A DNA stretch of 64,000 nt, taken from the NCBI RefSeq assembly GCF_015712065.1, contig NZ_JACFYZ010000013.1, forward strand, positions 62,001 to 126,000, given 5' to 3'. A model generated the notes under the pieces. The model was not told the DNA's origin. It made no database searches and saw only the letters and a list, made by a program, of their open reading frames with translations. Below, piece after piece: positions 58,634 through 64,000 of this stretch. Within the stretch, counting starts at the first letter, position 1. Every line of letters begins with the position of its first letter. A program made the translations under genes and the position numbers. Source of the stretch: Ectopseudomonas chengduensis (lineage in GTDB: Bacteria > Pseudomonadota > Gammaproteobacteria > Pseudomonadales > Pseudomonadaceae).

Positions 58634-59301
58634 GCAACGTTTTCACTCAACTGCTGTCGCGGGAAATGCGTCTGCTCGCTCGTCGTCCGTCCGACCTGGC
58701 CAATCCGCTGGTGTTCTTCGCCATCGTGATTGCGCTGTTCCCGCTGGCAGTGGGGCCAGAGACGCAATTGTTGCAAACCCTTTCTCCGGGCCTGGTCTGG
58801 GTCGCAGCCCTTTTGGCCGTGCTGCTCTCGCTGGACGGGCTTTTCCGCAGTGATTTCGAGGATGGCTCGCTGGAACAGTGGGTCCTTTCGTCGCACCCCC
58901 TGCCTCTTCTGGTGTTGGCCAAGGTGCTGGCACACTGGCTTTTCAGTGGTCTGGCGCTGGTTTTGCTGGCACCCGTGCTGGCGCTGATGCTTGGGCTGCC
59001 TGGGCGTTGCCTGCCGGTACTGCTGATTTCCCTGCTGCTCGGCACCCCGGTGCTGAGCCTGCTCGGCGCGGTGGGCGCGGCGCTCACCGTTGGTCTCAAG
59101 CGCGGCGGCCTGCTGCTGGCGCTGCTGATCCTGCCGCTGTACATCCCGGTGCTGATTCTTGGCAGCGGGGCGCTGCAGGCGGCCTTGCAAGGACTGCCGG
59201 CTAGCGGTCACCTGTTGTGGCTGGCCAGCCTCACCGCCCTGGCGGTGACCCTGACACCTTTTGCGATTGCCGCCGGTCTGACCATCAGTGTCGGCGAATA
59301 A
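58630..59301 (+). CDS. ccmB: Heme exporter membrane protein CcmB
   Basis: CcmB is the six-helix permease partner of CcmA. The 223-residue protein opens FTQLLSREMRLLARRPSDLANPLVFFAIVIALFPLAVGPETQLLQTLSPGLVWVAALLAVLLSLDGLFRSDFEDGSLEQ, the family signature, and is strongly hydrophobic throughout. ATG 58630 overlaps the ccmA stop. A repeat element lies between it and ccmC. Confidence 0.97.
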   Translation: MSNVFTQLLSREMRLLARRPSDLANPLVFFAIVIALFPLAVGPETQLLQTLSPGLVWVAALLAVLLSLDGLFRSDFEDGSLEQWVLSSHPLPLLVLAKVLAHWLFSGLALVLLAPVLALMLGLPGRCLPVLLISLLLGTPVLSLLGAVGAALTVGLKRGGLLLALLILPLYIPVLILGSGALQAALQGLPASGHLLWLASLTALAVTLTPFAIAAGLTISVGE

Positions 59302-59315
59302 GAACGAACCGTGAT

Positions 59316-59373
59316 GTAGCCCGGATGCAATCCGGGAGCTCTCGACAGCCTCCCCGGATTGCATCCGGGCTAC
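59316..59373. repeat. Perfect inverted repeat in the ccmB-ccmC gap
   Basis: Arms 59316-59336 and 59353-59373 are perfect 21-base reverse complements with a 16-base loop (core CCCGGATGCAATCCGGG). This is a dispersed Pseudomonas intergenic repeat of the REP/BIME kind, inside an otherwise compact operon. It has no T tract. Confidence 0.85.
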
Positions 59374-59395
59374 GTGTAGATGATGAGTCGACTGA

Positions 59396-60151
59396 ATGAA
59401 CTGGACGTGGTTTCACAAGTGGGGTTCGCCCAAGTGGTTCTATGAGATGAGCGGCCGCTGGCTGCCTTGGCTCAGTATCGCTGCTGTGTTGCTGATCGCC
59501 GCTGGCCTGATCTGGGGCCTGGCGTTCGCGCCGCCGGACTACCAGCAGGGCAACAGCTTTCGCATCATCTACATCCACGTTCCGGCAGCCTTCCTCGCCC
59601 AATCCATCTACGTGACCCTGGCCATTGCCGGCCTGGTCGGGCTGGTATGGAAGATGAAACTGGCCGACGTCGCCCTGCAGCAGGCTGCCCCCATCGGTGC
59701 CTGGATGACTGCCATCGCGCTGCTCACCGGTGCCATCTGGGGTAAGCCGACCTGGGGTACCTACTGGGTATGGGACGCACGCCTGACCTCGATGCTGATC
59801 CTGCTGTTCCTCTATTTCGGCGTCATCGCCCTGGGCAATGCCATCAGCAACCGCGACAGCGCCGCCAAGGCCTGCGCCGTGCTGGCCATCGTCGGCGTGG
59901 TCAATATCCCGATCATCAAGTACTCGGTGGAGTGGTGGAACTCACTGCACCAGACCGCCACCTTCAAGATCACCGAAAAGCCGGCGATGCCCATGGAAAT
60001 GTGGCTGCCGCTGCTGCTGGCGGTGCTGGGTTTCTACTGCTTCTTCGGCGCCGTGCTGCTCTATCGCATGCGCCTGGAAGTGCTCAAGCGCGAAGCGCGC
60101 AGCAGCTGGGTGAAAACCGAAGTGCAGACGCTGGTGGAGGGCAAGGCATGA
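59396..60151 (+). CDS. ccmC: Heme transport protein CcmC
   Basis: CcmC loads heme onto CcmE at the periplasmic face of the inner membrane. The 251-residue, six-helix protein has the tryptophan-rich motif WGKPTWGTYWVWDARLTSMLILLFLYFG, flanked by conserved His residues (His62 in IIYIHVPAAF and a later His in NSLHQT). It overlaps ccmD by four bases. Confidence 0.97.
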   Translation: MNWTWFHKWGSPKWFYEMSGRWLPWLSIAAVLLIAAGLIWGLAFAPPDYQQGNSFRIIYIHVPAAFLAQSIYVTLAIAGLVGLVWKMKLADVALQQAAPIGAWMTAIALLTGAIWGKPTWGTYWVWDARLTSMLILLFLYFGVIALGNAISNRDSAAKACAVLAIVGVVNIPIIKYSVEWWNSLHQTATFKITEKPAMPMEMWLPLLLAVLGFYCFFGAVLLYRMRLEVLKREARSSWVKTEVQTLVEGKA

Positions 60152-60324
60152 GTTTCGCGTCGTTCTCCGAGTTTCTCGCCATGGGTACTCATGGCCCCTA
60201 CGTCTGGAGCGCCTACGGCATCAGCCTGGCGATCCTGGCGTTGAATGTGGTGCTGCCAATCCTGGCGCGCCGCCGTTACCTGCAAGACGAGGCGCGCCGT
60301 TTGCGCCGGGAGAAGTCGAAGTGA
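60148..60324 (+). CDS. ccmD: Heme exporter small protein CcmD
   Basis: CcmD is the small membrane subunit that holds CcmE to CcmABC. The 58-residue protein has one membrane helix (about 17-40, YVWSAYGISLAILALNVVLPIL) and a basic tail (ARRRYLQDEARRLRREKSK), the usual layout. It overlaps both ccmC and ccmE by four bases. Confidence 0.95.
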   Translation: MSFASFSEFLAMGTHGPYVWSAYGISLAILALNVVLPILARRRYLQDEARRLRREKSK

Positions 60325-60809
60325 ATCCGGTTCGCAAGAAACGCCTGTACATCGTTCTGGCCATCCTCTGCGGCGTCAGCATCGCCGTGGCGCTGGCGCT
60401 GACCGCGCTGCAGGAGAACATCAACCTGTTCTACACCCCGAGTCAGATCGCCAATGGCGAAGCCCCGGAGGGTACGCGCATTCGTGCCGGTGGCCTGGTC
60501 GAGGAAGGCTCGGTCAAGCGTTCCGCCGACACCCTGGAAGTCGACTTCGTCGTCACCGACGGCGCTCACGGCGTGACCATTCGCTACCACGGCATCCTTC
60601 CGGACCTGTTCCGTGAAGGGCAGGGCATCGTCGCCCTGGGTCGGGTCAATGCAGAGGGCGTGCTGGTGGCCGACGAGGTGCTGGCCAAGCACGACGAGAA
60701 CTACATGCCGCCTGAAGTCATGCAGGCGCTGGAAAAAAGCGGAATGATGCAGAAGCACAATGAGGCCAAAGCCGCCAAACAGGGCTATCAGCAGGAGAGC
60801 GCACAATGA
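60321..60809 (+). CDS. ccmE: Heme chaperone CcmE
   Basis: CcmE carries heme covalently to the cytochrome lyase. The 162-residue protein has an N-terminal membrane anchor (LYIVLAILCGVSIAVALALTAL) and an OB-fold. The heme-binding His is in VLAKHDENYMPPEV, matching the family's HDExY motif. The start is GTG 60321, overlapping the ccmD stop as GTGA. Confidence 0.97.
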   Translation: MNPVRKKRLYIVLAILCGVSIAVALALTALQENINLFYTPSQIANGEAPEGTRIRAGGLVEEGSVKRSADTLEVDFVVTDGAHGVTIRYHGILPDLFREGQGIVALGRVNAEGVLVADEVLAKHDENYMPPEVMQALEKSGMMQKHNEAKAAKQGYQQESAQ

Positions 60810-62779
60810 TCCCCGAGCTCGGCCATCTGGCGATGATCCTGGCGCTGTGCCTGTGCCTGGTACAGGCGACGCTGCCGCTGATCGGTGCCTGGCGCGGTGA
60901 CCACCAGTGGATGAGCCTGGCGCAGCCGGCCGCCTGGGGTCAGTTCGCCTTTCTGTTGTTCTCTTTCATCTGCCTGACCTATGCCTTCATGGTCGACGAT
61001 TTCTCCGTCGCCTACGTGGCCAACAACTCCAACAGCGCGCTGCCCTGGTACTACAAATTCAGCGCGGTATGGGGCGCACACGAAGGCTCCTTGCTGCTGT
61101 GGGCGCTGATCCTGGCAGGCTGGACCTTCGCCGTGGCGATCTTCTCGCGCCACCTGCCGGAAGAAATGCTCGCCCGTGTGCTGGCAGTGATGGGCATGAT
61201 CAGCATCGGGTTTCTGCTGTTTCTGATCGTCACCTCCAACCCCTTCGAGCGCCTGCTGCCGAACTCGCCGGTTGATGGCCGCGACCTCAACCCCTTGCTG
61301 CAGGACTTCGGCCTGATCGTGCATCCGCCGATGCTGTACATGGGCTATGTCGGCTTCTCGGTGGCCTTCGCCTTCGCCATCGCTGCGCTGCTCGGCGGCA
61401 AGCTGGACGCCGCCTGGGCGCGCTGGTCGCGTCCGTGGACCATCGTCGCCTGGGCCTTCCTCGGCATCGGTATCGCCCTGGGCTCCTGGTGGGCCTATTA
61501 CGAGCTGGGCTGGGGTGGCTGGTGGTTCTGGGACCCGGTAGAGAACGCCTCCTTCATGCCCTGGCTGGTGGGCACTGCCTTGATTCACTCTCTTGCCGTG
61601 ACCGAGAAGCGCGGTGTGTTCAAGAGCTGGACCGTGCTGCTGGCCATCGCCGCCTTCTCCCTGAGCCTGCTGGGTACCTTCCTGGTCCGCTCTGGTGTGC
61701 TGACTTCAGTACATGCCTTCGCCACCGACCCGGAGCGCGGCGTGTTCATCCTCGCCTTCCTGCTGATCGTGGTCGGTGGTTCGCTGGCGCTGTTCGCCGT
61801 GCGTGCGCCGGTGGTCAAGAGCCAGGTCGGCTTTGGCTTGTGGTCGCGTGAGACGCTGCTGCTGGTCAACAACATCGTGCTGGTGGTGTCGGCCGCGATG
61901 ATCCTGCTCGGCACGCTCTATCCGCTGGTGCTCGACGCGCTGACCGGCGCCAAACTGTCGGTTGGCCCGCCTTACTTCAACGCCCTGTTCCTGCCGCTGA
62001 TGGCGCTGCTGATGGCGGTGATCAGCGTCGGCGTGCTGGTGCGCTGGAAGGACACCCCGCTGAAATGGCTGGGCGGCATGCTGACGCCGGTGCTGGTGGC
62101 CAGTGTGGTGCTGGCGGTAGTCGCCACCTTCCTGCACGGCGATTTCCACTGGGCGGTGCTGGCCGTCTGCCTGCTGGCCTTCTGGGTGATCCTCGCTGGC
62201 GTGCGCGACATCCTCGACAAGACGCGCCACAAGGGCCTGATCAAGGGCTTGCCGAGCCTGGGTCGCAGCTACTGGGGCATGCAGATGGCGCACTTCGGTT
62301 TCGCCGTGTGCGCCCTGGGTGTGGTACTCACCAGCCTCGGTAGCTACGAGCGCGATCTGCGCATGGCGCCGGGTGACACCGTGGAGCTGGGCGGCTATCG
62401 CTTCCAGTTCGACGGCGCGGTGCATCATGAAGGCCCCAACTTCATCTCCGACAAGGGCACGGTGCGCGTGTTCGACGGCGAGCGGCAGATCAAGGTGCTG
62501 CACCCGGAGAAGCGTCTGTACACCGTGCAGCAGGCGACCATGACCGAGGCGGGCATCGATGCCGGCTTCACTCGCGACCTGTTCGTCGCCCTCGGCGAGC
62601 CGCTGGAGCAGGGCGCCTGGGCGGTGCGCATTCACATCAAACCGTTCGTCCGCTGGATCTGGCTGGGCGCGCTGCTGATGGGCCTAGGCGGCTTCCTCGC
62701 CGCGGCCGACAAGCGCTACCGCATCAAGGTCAGAACCCGCGTGCGCGAAGCCCTGGGCATGCAGGAGGCCAACGCATGA
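60806..62779 (+). CDS. ccmF: Cytochrome c heme lyase subunit CcmF
   Basis: CcmF with CcmH attaches heme to apocytochrome c. The 657-residue membrane protein has about fourteen hydrophobic segments and the tryptophan motif LGWGGWWFWDPVENASFMPWL. Conserved His residues flank it (WGAHEGSLLLW, LIVHPPMLYMGYVG). The C-terminal periplasmic part is present. Overlaps of four bases join it to ccmE and ccmG. Confidence 0.98.
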   Translation: MIPELGHLAMILALCLCLVQATLPLIGAWRGDHQWMSLAQPAAWGQFAFLLFSFICLTYAFMVDDFSVAYVANNSNSALPWYYKFSAVWGAHEGSLLLWALILAGWTFAVAIFSRHLPEEMLARVLAVMGMISIGFLLFLIVTSNPFERLLPNSPVDGRDLNPLLQDFGLIVHPPMLYMGYVGFSVAFAFAIAALLGGKLDAAWARWSRPWTIVAWAFLGIGIALGSWWAYYELGWGGWWFWDPVENASFMPWLVGTALIHSLAVTEKRGVFKSWTVLLAIAAFSLSLLGTFLVRSGVLTSVHAFATDPERGVFILAFLLIVVGGSLALFAVRAPVVKSQVGFGLWSRETLLLVNNIVLVVSAAMILLGTLYPLVLDALTGAKLSVGPPYFNALFLPLMALLMAVISVGVLVRWKDTPLKWLGGMLTPVLVASVVLAVVATFLHGDFHWAVLAVCLLAFWVILAGVRDILDKTRHKGLIKGLPSLGRSYWGMQMAHFGFAVCALGVVLTSLGSYERDLRMAPGDTVELGGYRFQFDGAVHHEGPNFISDKGTVRVFDGERQIKVLHPEKRLYTVQQATMTEAGIDAGFTRDLFVALGEPLEQGAWAVRIHIKPFVRWIWLGALLMGLGGFLAAADKRYRIKVRTRVREALGMQEANA

Positions 62780-63318
62780 GACGCCTGCTCCTGCTGTTGC
62801 CGCTGCTGGCCTTTCTGGCGATTGCCGTATTCCTCTATCGCGGCCTGTTTCTCGACCCGTCCGAGTTGCCCTCGGCGTTGATCGGCAAGCCGTTCCCGGC
62901 TTTCAGCCTGCCGTCGCTGGACGATCCCGAGCGTACCCTCAGCGAGGCCGACATAAAGGGCCGACCTGCACTGGTCAATGTCTGGGCTACCTGGTGCCCG
63001 GCCTGCCGCCACGAGCATCCGGTGCTGAACAAGCTGGCCGAGGCTGGCGTGGTGATCCATGGGGTCAACTACAAGGATCAGCGCGAGCCGGCGCAGAAAT
63101 GGCTGCGCGACCTGCACAACCCGTATCAGCTCAACATCGAGGACGCCAAGGGCAGCCTCGGTCTGGACCTGGGTGTGTACGGCGCGCCGGAAACCTTCTT
63201 CGTCGATGCCAAGGGCATCATCCGTCACAAGTTCGTCGGCACCATCGACGAGCGCGTCTGGCGCGAGAAGCTGGCGCCGATCTATCGAGAACTGGTCGAC
63301 GAGGCACAGGCACCATGA
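62776..63318 (+). CDS. ccmG: Thiol:disulfide interchange protein CcmG (DsbE)
   Basis: CcmG reduces apocytochrome or CcmH before heme attachment. The 180-residue protein has an N-terminal membrane anchor (LLLLLPLLAFLAIAVFLYRGLFL). Its thioredoxin fold has the active site WATWCPACRHEHPVL and the acidic GxxE region of CcmG (VYGAPETFFVD). It overlaps ccmH by four bases. Confidence 0.97.
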   Translation: MRRLLLLLPLLAFLAIAVFLYRGLFLDPSELPSALIGKPFPAFSLPSLDDPERTLSEADIKGRPALVNVWATWCPACRHEHPVLNKLAEAGVVIHGVNYKDQREPAQKWLRDLHNPYQLNIEDAKGSLGLDLGVYGAPETFFVDAKGIIRHKFVGTIDERVWREKLAPIYRELVDEAQAP

Positions 63319-63935
63319 AAACTACTGCGCTCGATCATGCTGCGTTGAAAACAGGCTCAGAATGCTCATTTACAACTTGTAAACTCCGCTTCTTCGCCTG
63401 CTTTCGCCTTGCCTGCTCTTCGCTCGCGACGTTTTCATGGCGCCTGCCTAAACGTCTGCTGATTTCTGCCGGTCTGGCACTGGGGCTGTTGGCCAGCGCC
63501 CATGCCGCCATCGATACCTTCGAGTTCGCCAACGAGGCCGAGCGTCAGCGCTATCGCAATCTGATCGAAGAGCTGCGGTGCCCGAAGTGCCAGAACCAGA
63601 ACATCGCCGACTCCGATGCGCCGATCGCCATGGACCTGCGCAATGAGATCTTCCGCATGCTCGAAGAGGGCGAGAGCAACGAGGAAATCATTGATTTCCT
63701 GGTCTCGCGCTATGGTGACTTCGTGCTCTACAAGCCGCCGCTGACCAGCCGCACGCTGCTGCTTTGGTACGGCCCGGCCGGCCTGCTGCTGATAGGTTTC
63801 GGTGTGCTCGGGGTGATCGTTCTGCGCCGCCGTGGCCAGAACAAGGACCGCTCTGCTGCTGGCCTCTCCGTCGATGAGCAGACGCGCCTCGCCGCGTTGC
63901 TCGAGCAAAACTCTCAGGACAAGAAAGACCGATGA
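63315..63935 (+). CDS. ccmH: Cytochrome c maturation protein CcmH (N-terminally extended)
   Basis: CcmH (CycL) holds and reduces apocytochrome heme-binding cysteines. The domain is complete: ELRCPKCQNQNIADSDAPIAMDLRNEIFRML, then a C-terminal membrane helix (LLLWYGPAGLLLIGFGVLGVIVL). The 206-residue protein is longer than the about 155 residues usual for this family. Residues about 3-43 are an odd, Cys/Phe/Arg-rich stretch before the real signal-like sequence (LLISAGLALGLLASAHA). It seems to come from a DNA insertion at 63330-63450. ATG 63315 overlaps the ccmG stop. Confidence 0.9.
   Translation: MKTTALDHAALKTGSECSFTTCKLRFFACFRLACSSLATFSWRLPKRLLISAGLALGLLASAHAAIDTFEFANEAERQRYRNLIEELRCPKCQNQNIADSDAPIAMDLRNEIFRMLEEGESNEEIIDFLVSRYGDFVLYKPPLTSRTLLLWYGPAGLLLIGFGVLGVIVLRRRGQNKDRSAAGLSVDEQTRLAALLEQNSQDKKDR
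63330..63450. repeat. Repeat-like insertion inside the 5' end of ccmH
   Basis: The stretch lacks similarity to the family and contains TTTACAA-C-TTGTAAA (63369-63383), a perfect palindrome, followed by a pyrimidine-rich run (CTTCTTCGCCTGCTTTCGCC). It resembles dispersed elements I recall from other Pseudomonas genomes, but exact boundaries and copy number cannot be seen here. Confidence 0.5.
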
Positions 63936-64000
63936 TCGATTTCTGGTTGCCCGCCGGGCTGTTGTTGCTGACTGCCCTGGCGTTTCTACTGATTCCGGTA
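63932..64000 (+). CDS. ccmI: CcmI/CycH, N-terminal fragment (cut by window end)
   Basis: The first 23 codons (MIDFWLPAGLLLLTALAFLLIPV) form a membrane helix typical of the start of CcmI, the TPR protein that delivers apocytochrome to CcmFH. ATG 63932 overlaps the ccmH stop by four bases. The rest is outside the window, so the call rests on position and this helix. Confidence 0.8.
   Translation, partial: MIDFWLPAGLLLLTALAFLLIPV

Noticed and set aside
1..64000. CRISPR arrays, tRNA/rRNA genes, insertion sequences, prophage
   Set aside because: I looked for regular repeats, transposase motifs and RNA gene signatures and saw none. No search program was run.

Overview
The window is a long flagellar and chemotaxis chromosome segment from a gamma-proteobacterium of the Pseudomonas group. 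The evidence is the FleQ/FleSR regulators, FleN/FlhF polarity proteins, MotC/MotD stators, sigma-54 and sigma-28 promoter motifs, high GC, and the Pseudomonas gene order ending in a cytochrome c maturation (ccm) operon. The species cannot be fixed from sequence alone; the dispersed inverted repeats recall the P. mendocina/oleovorans/stutzeri type. No tRNA, rRNA, CRISPR array, IS element or phage gene was seen.

Layout. (1) 1-1538: 3' part of flgL. (2) 1607-16066: a variable flagellin-modification island between flgL and fliC. Its left half (1607-8173) holds homologues, by fold and motif, of all four enzymes known to make cytidine diphosphoramidate in Campylobacter jejuni (Cj1418 glutamine kinase, Cj1416 cytidylyltransferase, Cj1417 amidotransferase, Cj1415 CysC-like kinase). 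With them are a CDP-glycerol-phosphotransferase-like protein, a formyltransferase-like protein and an unknown protein. Its right half (8302-16066) holds a dTDP-3-amino-3,6-dideoxyhexose route (fdtC/fdtB/fdtA type) and a 1852-residue multi-domain glycosyltransferase. (3) 16194-21018: sigma-28 promoter, fliC, flaG, fliD, two fliS copies and a FliT-like gene. (4) 21277-25611: fleQ and fleSR. (5) 25756-34059: sigma-54 promoter, fliEFGHIJ, then an HsbA-HsbR-HptB type phosphorelay/partner-switch module. (6) 34127-43301: fliK, fliLMNOPQR, flhB, flhA. (7) 43313-55348: flhF, fleN, fliA, cheY, cheZ, cheA, cheB, motC, motD, parC-like, parP-like, cheW, DUF2802. (8) 55493-57784: a rhodanese-like gene, and on the minus strand an flhB C-terminal-domain gene with a fliK-like gene. 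(9) 57989-64000: ccmABCDEFGH and the start of ccmI.

How the genes work together. FleQ and sigma-54 switch on fleSR, fliE, fliL and flhA operons. FleR and sigma-54 act later, and FliA (sigma-28) fires fliC last. FleN and FlhF set number and place of flagella. The chemotaxis genes sit in the same block and the ParC/ParP-like pair probably localises the arrays to the pole. The island beside fliC probably decorates flagellin.

The most exciting part is the complete phosphoramidate-type gene set in a flagellin glycosylation island. It predicts a flagellin carrying a P-N bonded (phosphoramidate) group, a modification I know of only from Campylobacter-type capsules. This is an inference from families and gene context, not proof.
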